DNA of 64,000 nucleotides, from NCBI GenBank assembly GCA_041394705.1, contig JAWKHS010000013.1, positions 62,001 to 126,000 on the forward strand, written 5' to 3'. This document shows positions 17,184 through 25,938 of this stretch, in pieces (positions within the stretch are counted from its first letter, which is position 1; each line of letters opens with the position of its first letter). Both the position numbers and the translations under genes were made by a program. The DNA is from Vicinamibacterales bacterium. GTDB taxonomy: Bacteria; Acidobacteriota; Vicinamibacteria; Vicinamibacterales; UBA2999. Under the pieces are notes generated by a model. It was given only the letters and a program-made list of their open reading frames with translations, had not been told where the DNA came from and did not search any database.

Positions 17184-17948
17184 TCAGAGCGTGGTGTCGC
17201 CCTTGCCCTTCTGCAGCATGTTCAGCAGCTCGATGGGCAGCGGGAAGATGATGGTCGAGTTCTTCTCGGCCGCGATCTCCGTGAGCGTCTGCAGGTAGCG
17301 GAGGGTCAGGGCCACGGGTTCGGCCGCGATCACGGCGGCCGCCTGCGACAGCTCCTGCGACGCCTGGAGTTCGCCGCCGGCGTGGATGATCTTGGCGCGC
17401 TTCTCACGCTCGGCCTCGGCCTGCCGCGCCATGGCGCGCTGCATGTTCTCGGGCAGGTCCACGTGCTTCACTTCCACGGCCGACACCTTGACGCCCCACG
17501 GGTCGGTGCGCTGGTCGAGAATCTGCTGCAGCTCCTGGTTCAGGTGATCGCGCTTGGACAGGAGGTCGTCCAGGTTCACCTGCCCGAGCACGCTCCGGAG
17601 CGTGGTCTGCGAGAGCTGCGACGTGGCGTAGTGGTAGTTCTCCACCTCCACGACCGCCCGCACGGGATCCATCACGCGGAAGTACACGACCGCGTTGACC
17701 TTCACCGACACGTTGTCGCCCGTGATGACGTCCTGCGGGGGCACGTCGAGCACCACCGTCCGGAGCCCCACGCGCACCATGCGGTCGATGGGCACGAACA
17801 CCAGGACGAGGCCGGGACCCTTGGGCGTGGGCAGCAGCTTGCCCAGGCGGAAGATCACGCCGCGCTCGTACTCCGCCAGGATCTTGATGGAATTGACGAG
17901 GTAGAGCGCGATGAACACGAGCACCACGAGCAGCGGGGATATGAGCAT
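17184..17948 (-). CDS. Slipin / SPFH (band 7) membrane protein
   Basis: A 254-residue SPFH protein. One N-terminal transmembrane helix (residues 3-22) is followed by a band-7 domain: ILAEYERGVIFRLGK, VRVGLRTVVLDVPPQDVITGDNV and QLSQTTLRSVLGQVNLDDLL. A charged coiled-coil (MARQAEAEREKRAKIIHA) and a short C-terminal tail complete it. It matches bacterial stomatin homologues (slipins) in length and order. These form oligomeric rings in membranes and are processed or chaperoned by an NfeD-type membrane protease, whose gene lies directly upstream on the same strand with only 10 bp between, a widely conserved pair. Confidence 0.95.
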   Translation of the reverse strand: MLISPLLVVLVFIALYLVNSIKILAEYERGVIFRLGKLLPTPKGPGLVLVFVPIDRMVRVGLRTVVLDVPPQDVITGDNVSVKVNAVVYFRVMDPVRAVVEVENYHYATSQLSQTTLRSVLGQVNLDDLLSKRDHLNQELQQILDQRTDPWGVKVSAVEVKHVDLPENMQRAMARQAEAEREKRAKIIHAGGELQASQELSQAAAVIAAEPVALTLRYLQTLTEIAAEKNSTIIFPLPIELLNMLQKGKGDTTL

Positions 17949-17958
17949 GGGCGGGCCC

Positions 17959-19287
17959 TCAGTCCTTGCGGACGTGGAGACGCAGGCCGTCCACGCGGGT
18001 GACGCGGACGCGGCTGCCTGACGGGATCGGTTCCGGAGCGATGGCGCGCCAGATCTCGCCGTGGGTGGAGACGAGGCCGCGCTCGCCGTCGATGGCCTCG
18101 ATCGCGACGCCGGGTTCGCCGACCATGGCGGACGACCCGGTCGCCGGCGGCCGGAGCTGCGAGGCCAGGGCCAGCCGCGCCATCAGCACGGCGAAGGTCG
18201 TGAATGTCAGCACCACCGGCAGCACGAGGCTCAGGCGCAGCTGCAGCTCGGGCAGCGGCGAGTCCACGAGGATCATGGAGCCGAACGTCAGGGCGAGGAC
18301 GCCGCCCGCCGTCAGCAGGCCGAAGCTCGTGACCTTGATCTCGAGGACGAGCAGCAGCAGGCCGAAGAAGAGCAGCAGGACGCCGGCGATGTTCACGGGC
18401 AGCACCGAGAAGGCGTAGAAGGCCAGCAGCAGGCACAGGCCGCCGACGATGCCGGGGACGATCGCCCCGGGATTCCACAGCTCGATGGTGAGGGCCAGCG
18501 TGCCGAGGCTCATCAGGAGGTAGGCGACCGTCGGATTGGCGATGCCGCTCAGCACGCGCTGCCGCCAGGTCATCTCGATGTCCACGACGGTGGCGCCGGC
18601 GGTGCGCAGGGTCGTGGTCGTGCCGTCGAAACGCGTGATGCTCCGTCCGTCGAGCTGACGGAGCAGGTCGGGCAGGTCCGGCGCCACGAGATCGACGAGC
18701 GGCGGCGTCGCGCTCCGGGCCTCGTCCTCGGTGAAGGCCCGGCTCTTGGTGACCGCCTCCTCGGCGAGCGCCACGTTGCGATGGCGGTGGGTGGCCAGCG
18801 TCCGGACGTACGCGGAGACGTCCTCCGTCATCTTGGCGGCCATGGTCTCGTCCACCTTCTGGCCGCTGCCGTCCACGGGGTGCGCCGCGCCGATGTGCGT
18901 ACCCGGAGCCATCGCGGCGACGTCGGCGGCGATGGTCAGGATGAACCCGGCCGACGCCGCGCGCGCGCCGGACGGCGCCACGAACACGGCCACGGGCGTC
19001 TTCGCCGCCACCATGTGCGTGATGATGGCGCGCGTGGAGTCCACCAGGCCGCCCGGTGTGCGCAGCGTGAACACGACCAGGGCCGCGCCGGCCTCGTCCG
19101 CGCGGTCGAGCGTCGCGGTCATGTACTCGGCCGACACCGGCTGGATGATGCTGTCGACGACGGCGGCGTAGACGACGGGGGGATCCGCCTGGACCGTACG
19201 AGACGCGGAAGGGCCCCCAGACGTGAGCGCCAGCCCGAGCACCAGCGCCACGCCTCCAGTGAATCTCCGCGCCAGGCAGCCATTCAC
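17959..19287 (-). CDS. NfeD-family membrane serine protease (ClpP-class)
   Basis: A 442-residue membrane protein of the long NfeD class. A signal-like N-terminus leads to a ClpP-class serine protease domain (about 40-220) with TPGGLVDS and the nucleophile segment APSGARAASAGF. Four to six hydrophobic helices follow (about 235-370), and an OB-fold-like NfeD-C domain closes the protein (GVAIEAIDGERGLVSTHGEIWRA and SGSRVRVTRVDGL). The GTG at 19287 gives the signal peptide but has only a weak ribosome site. Partners of this class cleave slipin C-termini. It heads the nfeD-slipin operon. Confidence 0.93.
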   Translation of the reverse strand: MNGCLARRFTGGVALVLGLALTSGGPSASRTVQADPPVVYAAVVDSIIQPVSAEYMTATLDRADEAGAALVVFTLRTPGGLVDSTRAIITHMVAAKTPVAVFVAPSGARAASAGFILTIAADVAAMAPGTHIGAAHPVDGSGQKVDETMAAKMTEDVSAYVRTLATHRHRNVALAEEAVTKSRAFTEDEARSATPPLVDLVAPDLPDLLRQLDGRSITRFDGTTTTLRTAGATVVDIEMTWRQRVLSGIANPTVAYLLMSLGTLALTIELWNPGAIVPGIVGGLCLLLAFYAFSVLPVNIAGVLLLFFGLLLLVLEIKVTSFGLLTAGGVLALTFGSMILVDSPLPELQLRLSLVLPVVLTFTTFAVLMARLALASQLRPPATGSSAMVGEPGVAIEAIDGERGLVSTHGEIWRAIAPEPIPSGSRVRVTRVDGLRLHVRKD

Positions 19288-19355
19288 GGGAGGGCCTCGA
19301 CCTGAGTCGAGTATATAGAAGGGAGTCGGCCGGCTAGCCAGTTTCGGAGGGCGAC

Positions 19356-20048
19356 ATGCGACAGCCTCGGAGTGCGCCTCGGGTGGTCCCGCGATTCCTG
19401 CCGATCGCCGCGCTCCTCGTCGTCGCGCCGGTCCAGGCGCAGACGGTGACGTGCACGGGCGCCGGGCCCGCGAGCGAGGCCACGCTCGCCGACGTGGACG
19501 CCTACGTCGCGGCGCAGGGCAGGCGGGTGCTGACGTTCGTGGGCTACTCCGGCGCCGGGTACGAGAACACGGCGCTCATGCTGGTCGCGGCGCGATCGGT
19601 GCTGACCGCGCACGACCCGAAGGCGACGCTCGTGAACATCGGGGCCACCGCGGAGGGGATTGGCGCCGTCTACGAACTGGCACGGGCCCTCGGCTTCGCG
19701 ACGATGGGCATCGTGTCCACGCAGGCGCGGGACACCAAGGCGACGCTGTCCCCGTGCGTGGACCGCGTGTTCTTCGTCCGCGACCAGACGTGGGGCGGGC
19801 TGCTCGAGGGCCAGCAGCGCCTCTCGCCGACCTCAGCCGCGATGGTGACGGTCAGCCACGAGGTGGTGGCCATCGGCGGCGGCGACGTCGCCCGCGACGA
19901 ACTGGCGGCGGCGGAGCGCGCGGGCAAGGCGACGTCGTACGTGCCCGCCGACATGAACCACGAGATCGCCCGCGCCCGCGCCAGGCGGCGCGGCGAGCCG
20001 GCCCCCACCGACTTCTCGGGGTCGGTGGCGGCAGCGCGCCGCGAATAG
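19356..20048 (+). CDS. Exported Rossmann-fold protein, possibly SLOG/LOG-like
   Basis: A 230-residue protein with a clear signal peptide ending PVQAQ. The mature part has an alternating beta/alpha pattern with glycine-rich turns: TFVGYSGAGYEN, LVNIGATAEGIGAVYELA, GFATMGIVSTQ and VVAIGGGDVARDELAAA, then VPADMNHE. The GGG-x-x-x-D-E turn and helix resemble the nucleotide-binding PGG-x-GT-x-x-E site of LOG/SLOG proteins, but not exactly, so I leave the family open. CGGAGG precedes the ATG at 19356. Export of such a fold is unusual. It is divergent from nfeD across 68 bp and is followed by a terminator hairpin. Confidence 0.65.
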   Translation: MRQPRSAPRVVPRFLPIAALLVVAPVQAQTVTCTGAGPASEATLADVDAYVAAQGRRVLTFVGYSGAGYENTALMLVAARSVLTAHDPKATLVNIGATAEGIGAVYELARALGFATMGIVSTQARDTKATLSPCVDRVFFVRDQTWGGLLEGQQRLSPTSAAMVTVSHEVVAIGGGDVARDELAAAERAGKATSYVPADMNHEIARARARRRGEPAPTDFSGSVAAARRE

Positions 20049-20162
20049 GCACGCCTCGCCGTCCGCGTGGCCCTCGACCCGGTCCGGTCTGATCTGCAGT
20101 TCCGGCCCTCTGGCCACCGACGCCTTCGGATACTTCCGAGCGGAGTTCGTGGAGGCCCTGTA

Positions 20163-20180
20163 GCGCCCCCGGCGGGGCGC
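20163..20180. terminator. Terminator-like hairpin between convergent genes
   Basis: A 7-bp perfect stem GCGCCCC / GGGGCGC closing a 4-base CGGC loop lies in the 169-bp space between two convergent genes (stops at 20048 and 20218). A second GC-rich inverted repeat follows at once. It could stop transcription from both sides; there is no U-tract. The rest of this intergenic stretch shows nothing I can interpret. Confidence 0.55.
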
Positions 20181-20217
20181 CCGCCGCGGGCGGGCCCCCT
20201 CCCGGGGCACGGCCGGA

Positions 20218-21093
20218 TCAGGCCAGCGCGGACTTGAAGAGCACGAGCAGCCGGGACCAGGCGCGCTCGGCCTGCTTCTCGTTGTAGACGGCCGAGTCGG
20301 GCGGACACCAGCCGTGCGCGGCGCCGGCGTAGACCTCGATCTCGGCCGGCAGCTTCGCCTTCGCGAACGTCTCCTTCAGCACGTCCTTGGCCGTCGGGTC
20401 GCGCTGGTCGTCGTTCTCGGCCACGCAGAACAGGAACGACGCCTTCATCTTCGGCACGAGCAGGTGCGGGCTGTCGGCGTCCTTGGTCACGAGGCCCCCG
20501 CCGTGGAACGACCCGCCGGCGCCGACGCGGTCCGACACGGCCGCCGCCGTCCGCATCACGATGGGCCCGCCCATGCAGTAGCCGGTCGTCCCGATCTTCC
20601 GGTTCCTGTCGACCGACGCCTGTCCGTCCAGCCAGGCCACGAACGCCCGTGCGTCGGTCATGTGTGTGGTGGGGTTGAGGCTCTGCGCCAGGGGCATCAC
20701 GGTGTCGCGTGTCTTCTGGTCCGCGAAGCTGGCGCCGGCCGGCACCACGGGCGCCTTGGCCTTGCGATAGAACGGATTCACGACCAGCACCGAGTATCCG
20801 GACTCGGCCAGCCGCTTGCCCATCTGCCGGAAGGCCGGGCGCAGCCCCAGGATGTCCGGCCACACGATGACGCCGGCGTGCGCGCCGCTGGCGGGGTGGA
20901 CGAAGTAGCAGTCGGCCGTGCCGTCGGGCGTCGTGACGTTGACGTCCTGCTCGGTGACAGCCTGGGCATCGGCCGCGCGCGGCAGCGTGAGCATCAGGCC
21001 TGCGCCCACCGACGCCGCGCCGAACTGGCGGCGGGTCAGTCGCGGGAAACGGGCGTAGTTCTCGAGATCATGTTCGAAGTTCTCGTCGCACAT
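20218..21093 (-). CDS. Exported dienelactone hydrolase family protein
   Basis: A 291-residue alpha/beta hydrolase of the dienelactone hydrolase family. The N-terminus has a Tat motif (TRRQFGAASVGAG), so it is probably exported. The nucleophile elbow is GYCMGG with the Cys characteristic of the family, and the catalytic His is in GAAHGW. IVWPDILGLRPAFRQM is the typical DLH beta-alpha motif. AAGGAG stands upstream of the ATG at 21093. It is likely downstream of the metallo-beta-lactamase and membrane-protein genes in one transcript (84 bp gap). Family members hydrolyse lactones or esters; the substrate is undetermined. Confidence 0.9.
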   Translation of the reverse strand: MCDENFEHDLENYARFPRLTRRQFGAASVGAGLMLTLPRAADAQAVTEQDVNVTTPDGTADCYFVHPASGAHAGVIVWPDILGLRPAFRQMGKRLAESGYSVLVVNPFYRKAKAPVVPAGASFADQKTRDTVMPLAQSLNPTTHMTDARAFVAWLDGQASVDRNRKIGTTGYCMGGPIVMRTAAAVSDRVGAGGSFHGGGLVTKDADSPHLLVPKMKASFLFCVAENDDQRDPTAKDVLKETFAKAKLPAEIEVYAGAAHGWCPPDSAVYNEKQAERAWSRLLVLFKSALA

Positions 21094-21177
21094 GCACGGA
21101 CTCCTTCAATTGACGGCGCAGGCCAACCCGGGACGGCGCGGGCCCTGTGAGTATAGGCGGACGGGTCCGCCACCGGC

Positions 21178-22200
21178 TCAGCCGCCGGCGCGCGCGCGGC
21201 CGGCCAGCGCGCACTCCTCCGCGACGGTGAGATAGCGCGCCACGGCGTCGCCGCCGATCACGTACGGGTGAGGATCGCCAGGCTGACGGCGCGCCATGGC
21301 CGGGAGCTTCGTCTTCGAGCCGTCGAACGCCGTGTGGTTCGAGAGCAGTACGTCGGCGCCCGCCCGGGCGGCGATGTCCCGGAACCGCCGGGCCGAGTCG
21401 ATGTAGTGCGTGAACCAGAAGGCGTCGGGCCGCTCGGGCGTGATGTAGCCGGCGCGGTTGGCCACCCAGTTGAACGCGGTACCGCCCCAGTAGGCGGCGG
21501 TGTGCCGGGCGGCGCCGTCCCGGACCGGAATGATCGTCGAGAGGGTGCCCAGCGTGTGGCCGGGCGTCTCGTAGAGCGTCAGCGTGGTGTCGCCCAGGGT
21601 CAGCGTGTCGCCGTCGGCCACCACCATGTCGCGACGCGGCTTCTTCCACGAGGCGCGCGTGCGGTCCAGCAGGTCCCAGTCGTCCTCCGAGAGCACGACG
21701 CGCGCCTTGTAGCGATCCTGGAGGAACGCCGCGCCCCCGGCGTGATCGGAGTGCCCGTGGCTGACGAGCACGTACTTGATGGCGGCCGGGTCGGCGCCCA
21801 GCGTCTCGAGGCCGCCGACCACCTCGTCGGCCACCGAGTAGTCGAAGATCGGGTCGATGACGATGAGGCCCGCCGAGGTGACCACGGCCCACGCCGAGTA
21901 CTCGGTCTGCCCGACGAAGTAGAGGTTGTCGAACACCTTCACGGGATCGGCGTGCCAGCTCGATCGCGGGGGCGGACCGGCGGGCCGGGGCGCGGCGCCC
22001 GCGCGCGCGGGCGGGGCCGGGGGCACGCACAACCGCTGGAAGAGCGGGTCGAAGTCGGCGCCGGCGGCGGCCTTCGCCTTGGCGACGTGGTCCGCCGCGC
22101 CACGATCCTGCGCGGCTGTCCCGGCGGCCGCGAGCGCCGCGCACAGCGCGACGGCGGCGACGCCCCCCGTGAGGCGCCGGTGCACGGGCCGCGGCGTCAT
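21178..22200 (-). CDS. Exported metallo-beta-lactamase-fold hydrolase (subclass B3-like)
   Basis: A 340-residue protein with a signal peptide and a Pro/Ala-rich linker (residues 60-80), then a metallo-beta-lactamase domain. The metal ligands HGHSDH are H148, H150, D152 and H153, preceded by LIVIDPIFDYS; the third His is in ETPGHTLGT and the fourth in LLSNHTAFD. The HxHxDH pattern and NHTAFD are typical of class B3 enzymes and related exported hydrolases. Antibiotic hydrolysis is possible but cannot be claimed from sequence. The ATG at 22200 overlaps the stop of the upstream membrane-protein gene (ATGA), implying translational coupling. Confidence 0.9.
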   Translation of the reverse strand: MTPRPVHRRLTGGVAAVALCAALAAAGTAAQDRGAADHVAKAKAAAGADFDPLFQRLCVPPAPPARAGAAPRPAGPPPRSSWHADPVKVFDNLYFVGQTEYSAWAVVTSAGLIVIDPIFDYSVADEVVGGLETLGADPAAIKYVLVSHGHSDHAGGAAFLQDRYKARVVLSEDDWDLLDRTRASWKKPRRDMVVADGDTLTLGDTTLTLYETPGHTLGTLSTIIPVRDGAARHTAAYWGGTAFNWVANRAGYITPERPDAFWFTHYIDSARRFRDIAARAGADVLLSNHTAFDGSKTKLPAMARRQPGDPHPYVIGGDAVARYLTVAEECALAGRARAGG

Positions 22201-22760
22201 GCCGACGGCCACAGCCAGCCGAACGCGCCCGCGGTGAGGCAGGCGTACAGCAGGCCGTCGACGGTGGACTTCAGCGTGGTGGACACGGAGCGCTTGTACC
22301 AGATGGACATCTGCCAGAGTCCCAGCGTGTAGCCCATGAAGGCGGTCGTGCCGACCACGCGGAAGACGATCAGGTAGTGGGCGCCCGGGCCGAGGGTGCG
22401 GCTGGCCACGTAGCCCGAGAAGAACGCGATGGCGGCGGCGTACACGAACCACTGCGCCAGCTGCGCGCCCATGAAGTTCGCGCCGGGTGGCAGCACGGTC
22501 AGCGTCGCCACCGGGCCCTTGGTCCACTTCTCCTGGAACACCGGGTCTTTCATGCCGGCCGGGCCGCCGGAGTGCGGCAGGAAGTAGTCCCCCGGGGGAA
22601 TGCCCATCGGCCGGAGCGCCGCGATCACGTCGTCCTCGCGCGGCAGCTTGCCGTAATCGGTGTTGTGGTACCCGAGCGCCATGTGGATGACCGAACTGGC
22701 GACGAACACCAGCACGGCCGCCAGGAGCACGGGCAGCCAGAGCGACGTCAGAGCAACCAT
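22197..22760 (-). CDS. Multispanning membrane protein of unknown function
   Basis: A 187-residue protein with an N-terminal transmembrane helix (residues 8-25) and three more hydrophobic segments in the C-terminal half. Between them is a soluble loop of about 60 residues containing NTDYGKLPREDDVIAALRPMGIPPGDYFLPH. Related proteins with this 'LPREDDV' loop occur in soil bacteria without a defined role. CGGAGG just before the ATG at 22760 fixes the start. The stop overlaps the start of the metallo-beta-lactamase gene by four bases, so both are made together; the membrane protein may assist its export or activity, which is inference only. Confidence 0.75.
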   Translation of the reverse strand: MVALTSLWLPVLLAAVLVFVASSVIHMALGYHNTDYGKLPREDDVIAALRPMGIPPGDYFLPHSGGPAGMKDPVFQEKWTKGPVATLTVLPPGANFMGAQLAQWFVYAAAIAFFSGYVASRTLGPGAHYLIVFRVVGTTAFMGYTLGLWQMSIWYKRSVSTTLKSTVDGLLYACLTAGAFGWLWPSA

Positions 22761-22878
22761 GGGACCTCCGCGTGAGACGCGCCGTCGTGGGATGCCGAGG
22801 CGCTGCATGCTACCACCGGCGGGCGGCCGGGATCTGGCGGGCGAACGGGTCTAGAATCGGTCGTCTGCGGAGGATCCC

Positions 22879-23268
22879 GTGAGCACACACGACCCCTTGA
22901 CGGCACCCATGCCAGGCGCGGATTCGCGCCAGATTGGCGGCATGCAACTCGACATCGTGAAGACGGGCGCCGCGCGCGTGAAGCGCGCCATCTACCCGAC
23001 GGGCTTCCGCTGGGCGACGCACATGAAGCCGGTGACGGGCACCGACGTCTGCATGCACGGGCACGTGGGCTTCCTGGCCCGGGGCCGCATCCACGTCCAC
23101 TTCCCCGACGGCTGCGTCACGGAGTACGAGGCGCCGGCGGCCCTCGCGATCGAGCCCGGCCACGACGCCTGGGTGATGGGCGACGAGCCGGCCGTGATCA
23201 TCGAAGTGGACTTCGAAGGCGACACCATCGCCAGGCTCGGACTGCCCGACGGGCACCGGCACGACTGA
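22879..23268 (+). CDS. Cupin-fold small protein
   Basis: A 129-residue cytoplasmic protein with a single beta-barrel domain of cupin type. HGHVGFLARGRIHVHFPDG corresponds to the first metal-binding motif, and IEPGHDAWVMGDEPAVIIEVDF to the second, with a His in place. Such small cupins bind a metal and either act as minor enzymes or as sensors. It starts at a GTG (22879). The next gene begins one base after its stop, so the two form an operon with the exported amidohydrolase. Its promoter region of 118 bp is shared with the divergent membrane protein and holds no clear motif. Confidence 0.8.
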   Translation: MSTHDPLTAPMPGADSRQIGGMQLDIVKTGAARVKRAIYPTGFRWATHMKPVTGTDVCMHGHVGFLARGRIHVHFPDGCVTEYEAPAALAIEPGHDAWVMGDEPAVIIEVDFEGDTIARLGLPDGHRHD

Positions 23269-23269
23269 C

Positions 23270-24700
23270 GTGCGACTCCCCCTCCGAGCCCTCCTGACGC
23301 TGGCCCTCGTCGCCGCGGCACTCGGCGCGCGCCCCCTGGCGCAGCGGCTGCCGATCGGCGAGCCGATCCGCGAGTTCGTGTCCGTGGACGCGCCGGTCGT
23401 GGCGCTGACCCACGTCCGTGTGATCGACGGCACCGGCGCGCCTCCGCGCGACGACCAGACCGTGGTGATGCGCGATGGGCTCATCACGGCCCTGGGCCCG
23501 GCGGCCTCCACGCCCCCGCCCGACGGCGCGCAGGTCATCGACCTGACGGGGAAGAGCGCGATCCCCGGGCTCGTGATGCTCCACGAGCACACCTACTACC
23601 CCACCGGGCCCGGCGTGTACGGGCAGCTCGGCCTGAGCTTCGCGCGCCTGTATCTCGCCGGCGGCGTGACGACCATGCGCACCGGCGGCAACCTGAACGG
23701 CTTCATGGACATCGTCCTGAAGCGACGCGTGGACGCCGGCACGGCGGCCGGGCCGGCCATCGACGCGACCATGCCGTACGTGAACGGCGAGAACCAGTTC
23801 GTCCAGATGACGGCGGTGGACTCCGAGGAGCGCGCCCGGAAGCACGTGGCCTACTGGGCCGACGAGGGCGCGACGTCGGTCAAGGCGTACATGCAGATCT
23901 CGCGTGCGGCGCTCGGCACCGCCATCAAGGAGGCCCACGCGCGCGGGCTCAAGGTCACCGGGCACCTGTGCTCGGTCACCTACGCGGAAGCCGCCGCGCT
24001 CGGCATCGACAACCTGGAGCACGGCTTCCTGGCCGCCACCGACTTCGTGGCGGACAAGCAGCCGGACCTCTGCCCGGGCCAGGGCCGCGGCCAGCAGTCG
24101 CTCGTGGACCTCGATCCGAAAGGCACCGCGTTCCAGACGTTGATCCGGACGCTCGTCGAGCGCCGCGTCGCCATCACGTCCACCCTCACGGTGTTCGAAG
24201 CCGGCATGCCGTCGCGGCCGGTGCCGCCCGGCATCGAGGTGCTGCTGCCGGAGCTTCGTGAGCAGTACGAACAGAACCGCGCGCGGGCGGCCCGGAACAC
24301 CACGTCGGTCATGCCGCGGCTCTTCCCGAAGGCGATGGCCCTCGAGCGCGAGTTCGCCCTGGCCGGCGGGCTGCTCGTCGCGGGCACCGATCCCACCGGC
24401 GGCGGCGGCGTGATTCCGGGCTTCTCCGATCACCGCCAGCTCGAGCTCCTCGTGGAGGCCGGGTTCTCGCCGCTCGAGGCCCTGGCCATCGGCACCCGCA
24501 ACGGCGCGCGGTACCTGGGCCAGGAGGCCCGGATCGGCACGCTCGCGACCGGCAAGCAGGCCGACCTGGTCGTGATCGACGGCGATCCGTCGCGGGACAT
24601 CGCCGAGATCCGCAAAGTGCAGACGGTGTTCCGGCGCGGCGTGGGCTTCGATCCCGCGACGCTCATTCAGTCGGTGACGGGGAGAGTCGGGCTGTGGTGA
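23270..24700 (+). CDS. Exported amidohydrolase (metal-dependent)
   Basis: A 476-residue member of the amidohydrolase superfamily with an N-terminal signal (LLTLALVAAALGARPLAQ). It has the imidazolonepropionase/prolidase-like organisation: a small beta-sandwich (LTHVRVIDGTG, VVMRDGLITALGP), then the TIM barrel with HEH at 105-107, a probable carboxylated Lys in VKAYMQI, metal His in KVTGHLCS and NLEHGF, and the catalytic Asp in AGTDPTGGGG. The C-terminus closes the sandwich (LATGKQADLVVIDGDPS). It probably hydrolyses an amide or cyclic imide outside the cytoplasm. The GTG at 23270 follows the cupin stop by one base. Confidence 0.92.
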   Translation: MRLPLRALLTLALVAAALGARPLAQRLPIGEPIREFVSVDAPVVALTHVRVIDGTGAPPRDDQTVVMRDGLITALGPAASTPPPDGAQVIDLTGKSAIPGLVMLHEHTYYPTGPGVYGQLGLSFARLYLAGGVTTMRTGGNLNGFMDIVLKRRVDAGTAAGPAIDATMPYVNGENQFVQMTAVDSEERARKHVAYWADEGATSVKAYMQISRAALGTAIKEAHARGLKVTGHLCSVTYAEAAALGIDNLEHGFLAATDFVADKQPDLCPGQGRGQQSLVDLDPKGTAFQTLIRTLVERRVAITSTLTVFEAGMPSRPVPPGIEVLLPELREQYEQNRARAARNTTSVMPRLFPKAMALEREFALAGGLLVAGTDPTGGGGVIPGFSDHRQLELLVEAGFSPLEALAIGTRNGARYLGQEARIGTLATGKQADLVVIDGDPSRDIAEIRKVQTVFRRGVGFDPATLIQSVTGRVGLW

Positions 24701-24743
24701 CGGCTGACGCCGCGGCGCCGACGGGCCTGGAGATGGTGACGTC

Positions 24744-25448
24744 GTGCTGATCCCCTCGATCGACCTCAAGGGTGGGCGCATCGTGCAGCTCGTGCAGGGC
24801 GAGACGCTCGCCGTCGAGTCGCACGACGTGGACGGGTGGATCGCGCGCTTCCACGGGTTCCCGGCCGTGCAGCTCATCGACCTCGACGCCGCGATGGGGA
24901 CCGGGAACAACGACCCGCTCGTGCGCTACGTCGCGGCGAAGCTGCCGTGCCGCGTGGGCGGCGGCGTCCGGTCCACCAGGCGCGCCGCGGAGCTCCTGGC
25001 GGCCGGCGCGACGCACGTGATCGTGGGCTCGTCGCTGTACCGGCAGGGCGCCACGGGCATCGACTGCATCGATCTCGCCTTCGCCGAGGCCCTGACGGGA
25101 GAGGTCGGCGCCGCGCGCGTCATCGGCGCCGTCGACAGCCGGGGCGGCCAGGTCGTGATCCACGGGTGGAAGACCACGCTGCCGCTCACGGCCGTGGACG
25201 CGGTGCGGACGCTCGAGTCCTGCTGCAGCCAGTTCCTCTACACGCACGTGGACCGCGAGGGCCTGATGCAGGGCACGGATCTGGGCGCGATTCTCGCCGT
25301 GGCACGCGCCACGACCCGACAGGTGATCGCGGCCGGGGGCATCACGACCCAGGCCGAGATCGATGAGCTGGATCGCCACGGCGTCCATGCCGTGGTCGGG
25401 ATGGCCATCTACACCGGGGCGCTGGCGGTGAAGGCCCCCGGCGCGTAG
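24744..25448 (+). CDS. hisA: HisA-like phosphoribosyl isomerase
   Basis: A 234-residue TIM barrel of the HisA/HisF family. The start LIPSIDLKGGRIVQLVQG and the duplicated half-barrel sequences CRVGGGVR and VIAAGGIT are diagnostic. D7 (SIDLKGG) and D131 (AVDSRGG) sit where the general acid and base of ProFAR isomerase lie, so the enzyme looks intact. HisA catalyses the fourth step of histidine synthesis. No other his gene is within the window. It lies 43 bp downstream of the amidohydrolase on the same strand, and no independent promoter is obvious. A related isomerase role cannot be excluded. Confidence 0.82.
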   Translation: MLIPSIDLKGGRIVQLVQGETLAVESHDVDGWIARFHGFPAVQLIDLDAAMGTGNNDPLVRYVAAKLPCRVGGGVRSTRRAAELLAAGATHVIVGSSLYRQGATGIDCIDLAFAEALTGEVGAARVIGAVDSRGGQVVIHGWKTTLPLTAVDAVRTLESCCSQFLYTHVDREGLMQGTDLGAILAVARATTRQVIAAGGITTQAEIDELDRHGVHAVVGMAIYTGALAVKAPGA

Positions 25449-25459
25449 GTCAGCGCGCG

Positions 25460-25858
25460 CTATTGGATGAAGGCCACGGCACGGACGGCCTTGGCCACCA
25501 CGTAGATCCGATCGTTGTTCGACATCGGATCGGCCGGCGTCATGAAGAACCCAGGGCGCGCGGCGTCGTAGGCCGTGGTCGAGCCGACCAGCATCTCGCC
25601 GTCCTTGAACACCACCTGCAGCTTGCGGCCCGGCACCAGTTTGTCGAAGGCCTTCTTCTCGTTGTAGTCCTTGTTCCCGGTGTGGTCCTTCACGAAGAAC
25701 ACGGCCTTCAGCGCCGGCAGGCCCACCTTGACGGGCGCCGCACCCGGATCGGTCGGGATCACGTGGAAGAAGTCGCGCGTGACGGAGAAGTCCTGGGTGG
25801 TGCCTTTCACCATCCGACCGTCGGCGAAGCGCGCGACGACACGATTGTGAATCTGCAT
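25460..25858 (-). CDS. Small conserved beta-rich protein, function unknown
   Basis: A 132-residue soluble protein with two similar halves: VVARFADGRMVKGTTQDFS near the N-terminus and LQVVFKDGEMLVGSTTAYD in the middle. Each is a strand-turn-strand unit with F-x-DG-x-M/L-x-x-G. Between them are conserved FFVKD and NKDYNEKKAF segments, and near the end SNNDRIYVVAKAVRAV. The arrangement is reminiscent of small Acidobacterial proteins next to PilZ or signalling genes, but I cannot name a function. The ATG at 25858 begins the conserved part; no strong ribosome site is visible. It is divergent from the methyltransferase across 80 bp. Confidence 0.65.
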   Translation of the reverse strand: MQIHNRVVARFADGRMVKGTTQDFSVTRDFFHVIPTDPGAAPVKVGLPALKAVFFVKDHTGNKDYNEKKAFDKLVPGRKLQVVFKDGEMLVGSTTAYDAARPGFFMTPADPMSNNDRIYVVAKAVRAVAFIQ

Positions 25859-25938
25859 CGGTGAGCCCGCGGGAGGAATCCCGCTGAGCTTAGCGTACGC
25901 GGGGCCCGGGATCGCGAAGGCCGTATCATGTCGACGCC

